Assembly (NCBI RefSeq): GCF_030272615.1
Contig: NC_081410.1
Location: 187,702,119 to 187,766,118 of the forward strand
Direction of reading: 5' to 3'
Source of the DNA: Cryptomeria japonica
Lineage: Eukaryota > Streptophyta > Pinopsida > Cupressales > Cupressaceae
DNA length: 64,000 nucleotides
Shown: piece after piece, positions 19,435 through 31,073 of the stretch
Layout of the letters: each line of letters opens with the position of its first letter
How positions within the stretch are numbered: the first letter of the stretch is position 1
The notes under the pieces: model-generated
Seen by the model: the letters and a program-made list of their open reading frames with translations, nothing else
Databases searched by the model: none
What the model was told of the DNA's origin: nothing
Made by a program: the position numbers and the translations under genes

Positions 19435-21066
19435 CTTCTTTGTTCCTTTAGTTTCTAATGTGTCAACTTGTCATTGCAGCTTCTCAAGCTATTGCGCAAT
19501 TGTATCAGATTTTGGAGGTCCATCATTAATCCCGATGGGTACTCTTTGTCGATACATCGTGTTTCTGATCAGTTGTTGATGCTCTGAAATGGCCATTTTT
19601 GGTGTCTCCGGCATATAATGTTCTTGGTACATCTCTTGTTGTTGTGGTTGTGCCATGCCTTGATATTGACCTTGTTGTTGTGCTTCTTGTAGCCTAGGTT
19701 GATATTGCACAGGCGCCAATTGTGGTTGTGAAGTATGATAACTTGTTTGTCTTGGCACATATTGAGGCACATGTTGTTGTTGATGCTGACAAATTAGAAT
19801 TTGTTGACTTTGTGCCAATTGTTGTCGTGGTGTATATCCCATCATTTGCAAAAAACTTTGTTTAGATGGTTTTTGTTGTTTCTCCTTAAGATGGGGTATG
19901 ACACTTGCATTAACTTGTTGTGTTGTTTGTCCAATCCATTGTGATGGTTGCAAGTTTGCATTAAATTGTAATGAGGCAGACGGCATTGCAATTTGTTGTC
20001 GAATGCGATATTGTTGTTGTTGTACATTGCTTGTTTGCACATTCGATTGCACCTTTTGTGTATTACTCAATTGTTGCAACAATTGTTGTTGGTGCAAACC
20101 ACTATCCATAGTTCTTTGTGTCGCCATTATCAAAGGATCTATCGCAATAGTGTTTGGCAAATATATTGAGCTTAATGGGACAGAAGAACTTTGTTGCATC
20201 ATGGAATTGTTTTGGACATTGGTGATATCAGGCATTCCAGTCATGAAGCTTTCCTGCATCTTAGGTTTTGATCCAATTTTATGCATGTAAGGAACCATTT
20301 CTTGTTGAGGGATAGTTGTCAATATTTGTGTGGTCTTCATTTGATCTTGCGTTACAGGTGTTGTATTGAATAATGGATTATTTATTGTCTCAAATGGCGA
20401 CTTTTGTGGAATAGTCACTGTTAATGCCTTTGAAGCACATTTACTCATCAAGGTGGGTTGAGTTTCTTGTTGCACATTTTCTTCATTTGGATGTGGAGAG
20501 AAACTTAATAGCTCACCGCCTTGTTGTTTTTGCACATTGATTTTCTCACTTGAGGAGGTCACATTACTCATCATGTTAAGATATTTTTGCGGGAACATCT
20601 TAAAGACCTTGTTCAAGAATTTATCCATCTTTTTTGTCAACTTTGGATCTTGAAGGAACATATCAGCATCATCAGAAGCATTGGAATTTGATGAAGAATC
20701 TGGTTGGACATTTGGATTCATTTCTTATTGAATGCCTTGATCTGAACCAAATCCTTGTGAAAGAGTTTGTTCCTCATGTAATGTTTGAATTTCATGTTGC
20801 AGGTTTGGTTGATTCCAATCGAAAGGTGCATTTCCTCTTGGAGTTGGTGGAACACTCCCATGTCCTAGTTTCATGGGTACAAACACTGGTTCATATAATG
20901 GAGGTGGTCTAAGTTGAACCATTCCATATGGTGGTAGTGATGTGTTTGATAAACCTTCAATTTGTACTGTTTGACTAGTTTGAAATTGTGAACTTGACAT
21001 GTTGTCAATGGGTTGATACGCTGGTTCACCCATCTTTTTAGATTTTGATCTTGTCTCAACAAGCAT
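19435..21066 (-). pseudogene. Gln-rich N-terminal extension of G gag
   Basis: The likely start is the ATG complementary to 21064-21066 (MLVETRSKSKKMGEP), chosen because the sequence becomes basic and gag-like there; an upstream Met at 21201 also exists. The next 1.6 kb encodes a low-complexity, Gln-, Asn- and Thr-rich region with repeated QQQ and HQQQH runs (19489-20721). Stops are at about 20722 (TAA), 19486 (TAG) and 19456 (TGA). No known fold is recognisable; long polar regions before the gag core occur in Tat elements. Confidence 0.75.
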
Positions 21067-23070
21067 GTCACTTATGCAAATATTTTTGGAATTTTTCAAG
21101 GATAATATATGGTATGCAACTAAATGCAAACTTAATAGATGAAAATGCAATCTATGTTTTTGGTTATTTTTCAAGATTTTGACAAACTTTTTGGAATGCA
21201 AATCTAAAAGAGACCCTTAGGAAATTGAAATGATGTCTAGACCTCAAAGGACAAAAGGACCAAGTGACAAAAGGACAAAATGACAATGTCTCCCCTATAT
21301 GCTTGGATACTAAGCTAGGTTTGACCAAATGACATTGATGACAAAAAGACAAAAGTTTGATAAGGTCTAGACCTCCTAACAATAACTTAGGATTTATCAA
21401 ACATTTGGATTACTCAAGTATGACAAAACCTAGTTTTGACACTATATGCAAAGGGACAATTACTATGCAAATGACCCTAATATGATATGATAATGACCTA
21501 AGCTTAATGAAGAGACCTAGGGTATGCAATGTATGACAATGGTATTACTCTAATGAAAGAGGACACATGCAAATGGATGACTCTTATTGATATGCAAAGG
21601 AGTATGACCTAGGTGGAACCTAACCTTGGTAGTTGACAATGACTTTGCAAAATGCAAACCTAAGATGAACCTAAATCTAAGTGACATGAATGTTGAGACA
21701 AGATTTTGAAAAATGTTTGACAACCATGTTTGAAGATGTTTTGAACTTTGTTGGATGAAATGTTCTTATGTTTAACCTTGTTTTGAATCAATTTGTCTTG
21801 TTTTTGAAATGAGACACAACTCAACTTTTGAAAAACAAAGAAGAAAAGATATTTCAACTTAGACTCAAGACAATCATTCTCATTAACACATTTCTTATGG
21901 TAGGCAAGGACATTAGGTACTTGAGAGGTAGACTCGTTATGAGATTCAAGGAGAATACATAGATGCTTGACCCCACGGGCTCCCCTCCACGACACACACT
22001 TCTCAGGGTAGCCAAGCATCAGTCCCCATGGAAATCTCCCCATGGCGAACTTAGTATCTCTTCCAAGTATCCAAACTTGTCCTTCTCAAGCAACTAGAAG
22101 GATTTTTGGCCTCTAAATACAAGGTGTTTAGTAAGGATTTATGTTAAGCGTTACTCCTTGATGTCACACAAGCGTGACTGAGACATTAAGCCCATCAAGA
22201 TACCAAAAAAATGTAGTTGCACAAGCATGATTTAGACCGTGAGGTCCTACTTAGATGTTGATATGAGAAAGAGTCCAAGGGTCATCACTTCCCAAGTAAC
22301 TGCAATTCCTACGTAACCCTTCCTTCAAAGCTTTCGCCCATCAGGTATTTGTTTATAGTGAGTTAGAATTCCAAGGTATTCTAGGCGTACTCACTTTGGT
22401 TCATTCCCTTCTCATGATTATCACTTGCTTGCAAAAGCAAATGGTCGGGAAGGCAGACCCTCTAAAGGTGACACACAATCAAAAACATGAGCATGGTATC
22501 GAAGATCTAGATTTCTGATCACCCTAAGAAGGATGAGAGCATACTCTCCTACTCCAATGTCAAACTCAACAATCAAAGCAAACATACATTCATTCCATCC
22601 TATTTAGAAATCACTAGGTGCCTAAATATTAATTTCAAACACAAAGTTTAGTTGTAGTCCAAGGCAACCTACAAAACCCAAGTCAGAAGTTTGATATGTT
22701 TAGTCTTTGACTATCGAACCTGCATAAAATGTGTTAGTAGTTTCATTTATTGTCTCTGTCATGCATATGCCAAGGTTCTGCATAGAGAATCAGTACCAAA
22801 AAACCAAAAAAAGCAGAAACAAAATGCAAAAGAAAACAACTTGCAAGTGAAAAACACTGTCTTTTACCTCTGTTTCTAGCCCTACACAGGCGTAGAATGT
22901 TTGACATAGGTGCAGAAGTCTTGACACAGGCACAGATTGTCTTTAACATAGGTGCAAAATGCATAACACAGGCACAAAAGTTCCCAGAAAGCTCTGCATT
23001 ACCCTGTTTCTTGGGTTTTTAACCTGCAAATCAACTCAAAGGCACTCAAAAGCATGGTTAAGTGGTTAGT
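21067..23070 (-). other. 5' leader of G
   Basis: Two kilobases between primer site and gag. It is rich in GACAAAAGGAC- and ATGACAA-type phrases (21240-21560), has several short upstream ATGs in gag orientation, and ends in a short tandem repeat next to the primer site. No extra open reading frame of the Ogre ORF1 type is evident. It probably holds packaging and translation signals. Confidence 0.65.
22881..22985. repeat. Minisatellite of about 21 bp in the leader of G
   Basis: Five consecutive units of 20-22 bp with the core ACATAGGTGCAGAA or ACACAGGCACAGA: CCTACACAGGCGTAGAATG, GACATAGGTGCAGAAG, GACACAGGCACAGATTG, AACATAGGTGCAAAATG, AACACAGGCACAAAAG. Two further CCCTACACAAGC phrases of the same type lie at the other end of the internal region (minus strand, 9017-9051). 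Confidence 0.75.
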
Positions 23071-23087
23071 TCATGTCGGGTTCACCA
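23071..23087 (-). promoter_or_regulatory. Primer-binding site of G, tRNA-Trp type
   Basis: The plus strand reads TCATGTCGGGTTCACCA. This equals the 3' end of plant tRNA-Trp (CCA anticodon) including CCA, with one difference (ATG for ACG, a CpG-type transition). It lies five bases inside the 5' LTR. The tRNA identity rests on my recall of the plant tRNA-Trp acceptor and T-arm sequence. Confidence 0.75.
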
Positions 23088-23092
23088 ATTAA

Positions 23093-24636
23093 TGTAGATA
23101 GGAATCTAGAAATCATCAAAGCAAATCAATATTAGTCATAGCTCAATCACAAAAGCAGATTGCAATGATCAATCCTAACACACTTAATAAAGACACGAAA
23201 ACAAAACATTCAATATTTGAAAATTAAGCAAACCAAGTGCAGATTTGAATGTCTCCTTCATGTGGCTCCATTGTCCTTCTTTCTCCTCCAAATAGCTTTG
23301 TTGTGGATCTCACCTACTAGTGCATGATCATGACGTGAAAGCAAGTAGACAAGATGATTGCTCAAGAATACTCGAAGCGTGATTGATTCGACAAAGTGAT
23401 TATTAGATCGGAATTGAAGAAAATCATCCAATTTATAGACAAATTGGAGAGATGATCAAATTAGCATGAAGAGATTCAAATGGAAATTGCAAATCAAGAA
23501 TGTCAATTATGACAAATTTATGACAAATTTGCACTTTCTATGCAAAATTGATTGATTGATAATTTATGACAAGATTATGACAAATTTCTATGTCAAAATT
23601 GATTGATTGTCAATTATGACAAATTATGACAAATTGAAATGTCATTCCCATGAAATTAGGAGAGAAATAGGAGGAAATTGAATTAGAAATTAGGAAAACT
23701 AGAAAATTGGAAAAATAGGAATTAGGAAATTAGAAATTTAGTGAATTAATTAATAATTTTTCATTTATTAATTTATTCACAAAGAGGGAATTTAGAAATT
23801 GATGAAAAATTAGGAAATTAGTGAATTAGGAGAAATTAGGTAAATCAATTAATAATTTGTCATTTATTAATTAATTCACAAAAAGAGGAATAATTAATTA
23901 GCCAATTAAATTAAACATTTAATTGTGACACAAAGACCTAGGATAAATAAATAAATTATTTAACCTAGAGGGGAAATGACAAACAGGGTTGAATGAATAA
24001 AATCATGAAGTCCTAAAAGATGAGTTTGAAATGCAAAGATGACAATTAGGTCCTGATTGAAGAATCGATTTGATCATGATTTTGACTTGATAAAAGACCA
24101 ATGCTAACAAATGATTTGATTGATAAATGCGCCAATTGACGAGGAACAATGACTAATTGATCCAAGTTGACACAATTGAGAAAGACGACGATCGATGACA
24201 AATCGATCGCAAAATGACAAGATTGACAAGGGGACAAGAATCGATGACAAAATAGATCACAAGATGACAAGATTGATGACAAATTGATCAAAAGACAAGA
24301 ATCAATGACAAATCGATCACATGATGACAAGATTGATAACAGGACAAAACCCTAATTAGGATTCACGATGTCCAAAATGATGACAAATGAATATGCACAT
24401 AGATGCGACAAGATAAGATTTACCAAAAACATGACTGAAGATTATTGTCGACAAGACCAAATTCAAGAGCGAGATAAATGAAGAAATGCAGAAGAAGGAC
24501 TCGATGCTCACAAATGATAAAGACCAAGTGCGAATCATAGGAGAAATGTTAATGCGACGCAAAAACCCTAAAATAAGGCAATGCGCAAATGTTAAAGTAT
24601 GACTCCGCAAGAGTTGACTATTTTTAGGTGTCTACA
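23093..24636 (-). repeat. 5' LTR of G
   Basis: 1544 bp, TGTAGATAGG...GGTGTCTACA, with intact TG and CA ends, followed by the target duplication ATGCC. It has the same internal repeats as the 3' LTR. Differences between the copies are mainly C/T and G/A, and they cluster in the outer third (about 24000-24620). Confidence 0.94.
23430..23437 (-). promoter_or_regulatory. Candidate TATA box of G
   Basis: The minus strand reads GTCTATAAATTGG, flanked by an inverted repeat (CCAATTT...AAATTGG). It would set the RNA start near 23400, leaving about 310 nt of R and U5 before the primer site. The same motif occurs in the 3' LTR at 7264-7271. Inferred from sequence only. Confidence 0.45.
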
Positions 24637-24641
24637 ATGCC

Positions 24642-25500
24642 TACTGCATGTGCAATGTTCAGTCTACTATGTACTACATAGTGCAACTTACCAATCATTG
24701 ATCGGTATTCCTTCTCATTTACCAACGCTGAGTCATCCTCTTTTGATATTTACAACCGGTCACCATTGGTGTACTAACTAGTTTGTTGTCTTCCATGCCA
24801 ATGGTCTTCAACACCTTTTTGTCATAGTTGGACTGAGTGATAAAGATTCCATCTTTCATTTGTTGAATTTGTAGTCCAGTGAAGAACTTAATCTCCCCTA
24901 TGAGTGACATCTCAAATTCCTTCTTCATCTCATCTGCAAAGTCATGACTCATCTTGTCATGTCCACCAAAGATTATTTCATCAACAAATACTTCACAGAT
25001 CAGAATCTGATCTCCTTCTGATTTCAAGTAGATATGGCTATCTTCACTTGTTCTTTCAAATCCAATTTTCATAAGATGGGAGTGCAGGCATTCATACCAT
25101 GCTCTAGGTGCCTTCTTTAGTCCATACAAAGCTTTATGTAGCCTACACACCATGTCACTATCTTCTGATAGGGAAAACCCTTCTAGTTGCTCTATATACA
25201 CCTCTTCTTCAAGTATTCCATTCAGGAATACATATTTTACATCCATTTGATATACTTTGAATCCCTTAAAAGATGCATATGCAAGAAGCATACAAACTCC
25301 TTCCAATTTGGCTATAGGAGAAAATGTTTCTCCATAATCTTCTCCTTCTTCTTGGGCATATCCTTTACACACCAGTCTAGCTTTGTTTCTAACCACTGAG
25401 CCATCTTCATTCAGCTTATTTCTGAAAACCCATTTGGTGCCCATGACATTTTTGTGCTCTGGTCTGGGTACCAAAGACCAAGTACCATTCTTTTCTATCT
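24642..25500 (-). pseudogene. Copia A internal 1: reverse transcriptase
   Basis: Reverse transcriptase of the first family A copy, open over 24719-25474 with GTKWVFRNKLNEDG, ARLVCKGYAQEEGEDYGETF, YQMDVKYVFLNGILEEEVYI and LYGLKKAPRAWYE. The catalytic block reads VFVDEIIFGG: the second Asp is Glu (codon complementary to 24977-24979), whereas internal 2 keeps VFVDDIIFGG. The C-terminal part is cut by G at 24641 and continues at 6926. Probably inactive even before the insertion. Confidence 0.88.
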
Positions 25501-26714
25501 AGTGAAGTTCCTATTCCATTGCCTTGATTCAGTCTTCATCTTTATGTGCCTCTTTAAATGATTTAGGCTCAAATTTAGAGATCATACAAGAGTTTTCTCT
25601 GACCTTTCTTCTTATAAGAATTCCTGCATCCTTTTCTCCTATGATCTACTTTGGATCATGATTCAGCTTAACATACCTAGGGATGATCTTAACATATTCC
25701 TCTTGCTTTTCTTCTTCATCCTCATCTTCATCAGCATCTACTAGTACTAGGCTATTTTGCAACACGTTCTCAAAAGGTTACTACCGGTTCATCTCCTACT
25801 TTCTCACTATCAGTTTCCTCAGGTTTCTCAGAGGTTTCATCAATTCTAACATTGATTCTTTCAAGAATTCTCTGAGTCCTATTTTTGTAACATTTGAGAG
25901 CTTTACTCTTGGTAGAATATCCAAGGAATATTCTCTCATCACATTTTGCATCAAACTTGCTCTGATGTTCACTCCTCTTGATATAACATTTGCTACCAAA
26001 CAATCTAAAGTAGCTTACCATTGGTTTCTTACCAGTCCAATACTCATAAGGTGTTTTATCCTTACCCTTTTTTATGAGTACCCGGTTCATTGTGTAGACT
26101 GCAGTGCTCACCGCTTCTCTCCAAAAGGTGTGAGCGACTTTTTCTTGGATCAACATAGTTCTAGCTGCTTCAACCATAGTCTGGTTGTTCCTCTCTCCTA
26201 GGCCATTCTACTATGGAGTCTGGGGGGTAGACAGTTGCCTCTTGATGTCATTTTCTTCACAATATTTGTTGAATTCACCAAAAGTGAATTCTCCTCCTTG
26301 ATTAGTTCTAAGGCATTTGATTCTCTTACCACTTTCTCTTTCTACTAGTGTTCTGAAGGCTTTGAACTTTCCAATGGCTTCAGACTTTTCCTTCAAGAAT
26401 GTGACCCACATCATTCTTGAGAAATCATCTGTAAGAATCATAAAATACCTATCTCCTTGCACACTCCTAGTTTTCATAGGACCACACAAATCAGTATGCA
26501 CAAGATCAAGTAAATTGTCTGTAGTGAAAGATTTAACTTTGAAGGTTGAGGAAGACATTTTCCCCAATTGACACTCTTTGCACAAAGGATTTTCTAGTTT
26601 TCTCAGCATAGGCAATCCTTTAACTGCCTTGATCTTACTGGCTTTTACAATGTTGTCAAAATTTACATGGTAGAGTCTCCTATGCCATATCCAGCTAACA
26701 TCAAATTTAGCCAT
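25501..26714 (-). pseudogene. Copia A internal 1: integrase
   Basis: The pre-integrase zinc finger (WIWHRRLYHVNFDNI, CKECQLGK) and catalytic core lie in 26211-26714. The first Asp (HTDLCGP) is present. The second reads LRTNQGGEF, with Asn for Asp (codon complementary to 26301-26303; internal 2 has the Asp codon). A stop near 26213 separates the rest (25770-26177: WREAVSTAVYT, YEYWTGKKP, DERIFLGY). The linker toward RT (25501-25770) is broken by several stops. Confidence 0.87.
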
Positions 26715-26848
26715 AAGACATGTACTGATATTTGCATTCAGCTAAAATACGTTACCTTCGGTGTGCATACCAGTGGCCATTAGTTCACCATTCTTTCCTT
26801 TGATTTTTCACACTCCATTTTTGAGTTACAGAGTGAGTCCATTAGCAT

Positions 26849-28099
26849 TCAGGGAGCAACACTCAAAAGGTAGTGGCTGAGACCTTCTACCCAATACACA
26901 TTATCAGCACTACTTTTTCTATTCAGAGAGATGGACCCTCTGCCTTTTACCATACATGGTGCATCATTACCAAAACAAACCACACCACCATCATACTCTT
27001 CCAGAGATAGAAACTTACTCCGGTCACCAGTCATATGGTGAGAACAACCACTATCAATAATCCACTCATTGGAATTATCAAAGTGGGAGACAAGAGCCTT
27101 CTTGTCTGACACATCTTCCTTAACTGCTATAAACACAATGTCTTCACTTTCTTCATCTTCTGATTCTTCATCACTGACACCTTCATCAACTTCTACAAAA
27201 TAATTTCTCTGGTTTCCTCCTTTGAACTTCTTGAAATTTTCCGATTTGTCCTTATTATCACCATTAGGACAGTTTATAGCAATGTGTCCTATCCTATTGC
27301 AAGAAAAGCATTTCAAAGGGAGCTTACCTCTATATTTACCGATTTTCTTAGGAAGTCTCTTGGCAAGAAGAGCTTCAAATTCCAGCAGGATCTCCTCATC
27401 ATCCATTTCTCTACTTTGTCTTGGTTCACCACTGGTACTAGCTTCTTTGCCCTTTCTAGATGGTGCAATAGATGCTCTAAAGGCTGATTTAGTCTTCTGA
27501 ATATTGTCATCATATTTATTTAGCTCATATGCGGTCAACTTTGCAATGATGGATTTGAAGGATACCTTTGTCTTGTCTATAGACCTCAACTCCTGAATAG
27601 TAGCAACCCTTATTGCATAGACCAGTAATAAGGTTCTCAAAACTTTGCTAAGAATAGTGGAATCTTCTATTTTAACACCTGCACTCTTGATATCTCCAAC
27701 AATAGTTTTGATTCTTATTCCATATTGTTGAGTGGTCTCTCCTTCAACCATCCACATGTCTTCAAAATTTCCCCTAAGGCTTTCTTCCTTAGCTTGTTTC
27801 ACATGCTCATCACTGCCATAGATATTCTCAAGAGCATCCCATACTTCTTTGGGATTCTCTTTATCCCGAACATCAATAAACTCAATGTCAGAGAAACTTC
27901 TGATTAGGGCTTCCATGACTTGCCCATTCTCCTAAATCTCTCTCTTTTGATCATCGATGAGAGTATCGGTAGGGATAACATAAGCATTCTCAACATAGCT
28001 CCAGTGTTGAGCACCCATGCTTCTGATGTACATCTTTATTCTATCCTTCCATATTTTAAAGTTATCTCTATTGAATTTTGGACCCTCCCTCTTCATCAT
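26849..28099 (-). pseudogene. Copia A internal 1: gag and protease
   Basis: Gag starts at the ATG complementary to 28097-28099, with a GPKFNRDNFKIWK-like block and the UBN2 region. A TAG near 27952 splits it. The stretch 26849-27916 is open over 355 residues and contains the intact CCHC knuckle CFSCNRIGHIAINC and the protease WIIDSGCSHHMTGD with its D-S-G triad. The order gag, knuckle, protease before integrase is diagnostic of Ty1/copia. Confidence 0.9.
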
Positions 28100-28156
28100 T
28101 AGAATAGGATCTTTCCCTCAAGTGGTTAATCTTACAACATAGAGGACTTGGAGGAC

Positions 28157-28168
28157 GCTCTGATACCA
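28157..28168 (-). promoter_or_regulatory. Primer-binding site, internal 1 of array A (tRNA-iMet)
   Basis: The plus strand GCTCTGATACCA is the complement of TGGTATCAGAGC, the classic initiator-Met primer site of plant copia elements. It is two bases inside LTR2. Confidence 0.93.
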
Positions 28169-29286
28169 ATTGATGAATCAATGATGAATAGTTAGTACCA
28201 AATCGGTACTGAGAGGGGCGGGGGCTGAATCAATACAAACAAAAACACTTTTCCTTGAACCGGTTTGACTGAAAACATTGCACTTTACTGGCAAGCAATA
28301 ACACCGATCTAAACCAAATTACTACCGGTTAAACATAGTAAGAATGTGAAAGACATAAACTGGTAACTCTTAGCTTTCCACACAATCTAACATCTTATTT
28401 CCACTTCACCCTTATGCATAAACAAGTACTCTACCATCAGAAATATAATAACTTGCTAGTTCAACATGATTTACCACTTGATAGAAAATAACAAAGCATC
28501 ACATGAAAAGGCATCACACATGACACATATATTTCACGTGGAAACCCAACTGGGAAAAGCCATGGTGGGGATGAATACCCACAAGTTGTTCTTTGAACCC
28601 TTTTGAAGTTCACTCTATTAGGAGCCTAGTCTAGTTAAAGACTATTACAATAGGTTTTGTTAGGAATTGATCTTGCTAGGGATCACCCGATTAAGGGATG
28701 GCTAAAATACCTGGTGAAGGGTTAAACCCTGTTAAAGGTTACCTTGTTAGAGGATTTTAAGAACTCAATGATTTTGAGTTACTCTATTAAAGGATTTACA
28801 GCAAGCTGGTTAAAGCTACCCTGTTAAGGGATTTTCCAACTGTTGAAGTGGTTAGAGGTCAATAGGTATTACAATGATCTGGTAACAACACTCAATGTCA
28901 ATGCAAATCCGCTTTAGTTCTTTTCTTCTGTAATCACACTCTACAGGTATCTATTCTTTTATCTGGTCTCACAAGAATCATGTATCTCTACACTTAGATA
29001 CACACACAACATTTGCCAACAACTTCAACATGAAAAACAACATCAACCTTATAGGAAACAGATAGGTCGGTAGCATAAACCCTAAACCCTAAACATATAC
29101 TTTAAGCAATTCAGTCGGTTCAATCCTAACCATTGAACATATTGCATTGATTACAACAGTCTTGAGCAGATCTCAAGATGTTCTTCAATGTTTGTTCTTC
29201 AATTCTTCTTGAAGGCTGATAACCCATCACACATTCTCCACCATTTACAGAGACTTCGGACATTCCCAAGGTAGATAGGATCAATC

Positions 29287-30358
29287 TGATGGTATTTTGG
29301 TATGGTTTTGTCATTGATGTCAACACCTACTAAACACTTATCAACTCTGGCACTTTGGAGATCTAGCATCACTCATCAGCAAGCAAGTAACTAATGCATA
29401 GTCACCGGTATATGGTTCACCCGCAAAATACAGTGATCACCAGCACTTGGAATGGCATGAAAAATACTGGATATTATCGAAGACATTGTTTGGACATCAT
29501 ATGTTGGAAATTTGTTTATCAGTTTATTCATATTGGCATATTTGCTTTTATCGGCAAATAGGTCCAGGGTTATCTAGGGTTTCACCAGTAGAACTATCTA
29601 TTCCAGATCAGCGTGTCAAGCTATGGAGATAATTAATTAATATTGAAAATGCATTAAGCCGACATGTTCAATCGGTTATTACATCGGATATTGTATTGTT
29701 TGTAAAATGATTTTATTGTAATATCTTGTAGAGCCGACCTACTAAAATTGGTTCTAGGTTAGGGTATAAATGTAAGATCTTAAATGTAAGATCAAGTGTG
29801 AATGCGAAGAAGGTTGTGTGTGAAGGTATATGCAAGATTAAGCAAAGCTATTCATGAAGACATCACTTGAAGGTAAAGCTAGGGTTTTGTAAAAGAATAT
29901 CAGCATTACACCGGTATTGAATCCAGCATATGAAGATGCTATTTTAGCAGTACATTCTTATTGGATTTAACCATCCAAATTGTAGTCAGTGTGACTCCCA
30001 TTTATGTTTGAGTAGTGAGCTCTAGGCGGTTGGCCTTTCTACATGTGCAGACTCCATTTTTGTACACTTACTATCTACAGTAGTATCATCTGATTGTGGG
30101 TAAGGTTTCCCACCGTGGTTTTTCCCCTTACAAGGTTTCCACGTACAAATATTGGTGTTATGTGTTGTGGATGATTTTGTCTTTTTGTTTCATGCATTAA
30201 TATTTACCGGTATTGCGTTTATCAATTAATTTGTTTTACCGATATCACAGACTGTTTCACTGGTATTAAATAGTAATTTGATTAAGTGGTTTTTGGTTTA
30301 ATATTTTAAGACAACTGATTCACCCCCCCCCCCTCTCAATTGTCCTCGGGACCTAACA
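29287..30358 (+). mobile_element. Solo LTR S1 (copia type, plus orientation) inside LTR2
   Basis: 1072 bp, TGATGGTATTTTGG...GACCTAACA, flanked by CAATC (29282-29286) and AAATC (30359-30363), a 5-bp duplication with one change. LTR1 and LTR3 are uninterrupted here (GATCAATCTCCTTC near 36150). Orientation is plus because the TATA box (29765), leader module (30100-30155) and C-run tract (30320-30336) follow in that order. The rest of the element is gone, so LTR-LTR recombination probably left this copy. Confidence 0.88.
29765..29772 (+). promoter_or_regulatory. TATA box of solo LTR S1
   Basis: TATAAATG in GGGTATAAATGTAAG. The same motif and context recur at 42052-42059 in S2, the second copy of the family, which supports a conserved LTR promoter. 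Confidence 0.55.
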
Positions 30359-31073
30359 AAATCTCCTTCATGCACACAAGGCCAACATGGCAACACAATT
30401 TGTTCTTTATTACAATGCTAACTCATCACACGATGTCATCGATTGAATCACACAGGCATGGAACACTTCAACCAAAACCCTGAAGCTGAGACTACCAACC
30501 GGTAGTCATACCATATGAAACCTTGATATAAAACATTTCACATATCGGTTCACATTCCAACATATCAGTTCACTTGGACAAGCATATCGCTTCACTTTTT
30601 CACATATACCGGTTCACAACATCATACCAGTTCTCTTGCCAGTTGCTTACTTCAATATATTGGTTCACTCTTCAGCATATTGACATCAATGACAATATAC
30701 AATATCATCATGTCATCATACTCTGCACATATGCCAACAATCTCCCCCTTTGGCATTGATGGCAATATACAAAGAAATCTCTCTGCTTCACATCTTTTCC
30801 CCCAATACTACAGATATCTTCTCTGCTTCACATCTTCTCCCCTTTGACAACAATGCCAAAGTGGAAGCACAAACATCCATGATCTACTATGCTGCCCCCC
30901 CTGAGGAGTAGCATCCTTCAACACATCAATCCTGAAAAGATTTGATGATGCAATACCCGACTGATGTGGACCACATAGCTTTAGTTCACCTCTTGAAGGG
31001 GCAACACCCCTAATTCACCTCTTAAATAGGTAAATATATCCTTCGATAGAGGGTTGGTGAATATATCTGCTAA

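Larger units (their letters stand above)
6927..24636 (-). mobile_element. Tat-type Ty3/gypsy element G, complete, 17.7 kb, with an antisense PMD gene
   Basis: Flanked by a perfect 5-bp target duplication ATGCC (6922-6926 and 24637-24641). The interrupted copia sequence is intact in internal 2 near 31580. Both LTRs are 1544 bp. The minus strand carries the 5' LTR (23093-24636), primer site, a 2-kb leader, gag-pol (21066-12889), a 4.4-kb 3' region and the 3' LTR (6927-8470). A second, archaeal-type RNase H after the gypsy RNase H, the integrase sequence and the size place it in the Tat/Ogre lineage. By eye the LTRs differ at roughly 40 positions (about 2.5%), mostly transitions, so the insertion is fairly young. 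Confidence 0.93.
28171..30739 (-). repeat. LTR2 of array A, shared by both internals, carrying solo LTR S1
   Basis: TGATGAATCA...ATGCCAACA. It is 1492 bp once S1 and its duplicated 5 bp are removed. The left edge meets a primer site, and the right edge meets the polypurine tract ATCTCCCCCTTTGGC (30740 on). The palindrome GACTACC-AACC-GGTAGTC is at 30490-30507 and the CCGGTTCAC-type motif array at 30541-30675. Confidence 0.88.

Noticed and set aside
19898-20290. Cys-rich plus-strand open frame of 130 residues
   Set aside because: It is the complement of the CAA/CAG-rich gag region (TTG and TGT codons), a compositional shadow.
28157-28168. tRNA-like sequence as a tRNA gene (also at 23071, 35121, 50670, 60717)
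   Set aside because: Only the 3' terminal 12-17 bases are present, always two to five bases from an LTR; these are primer-binding sites.
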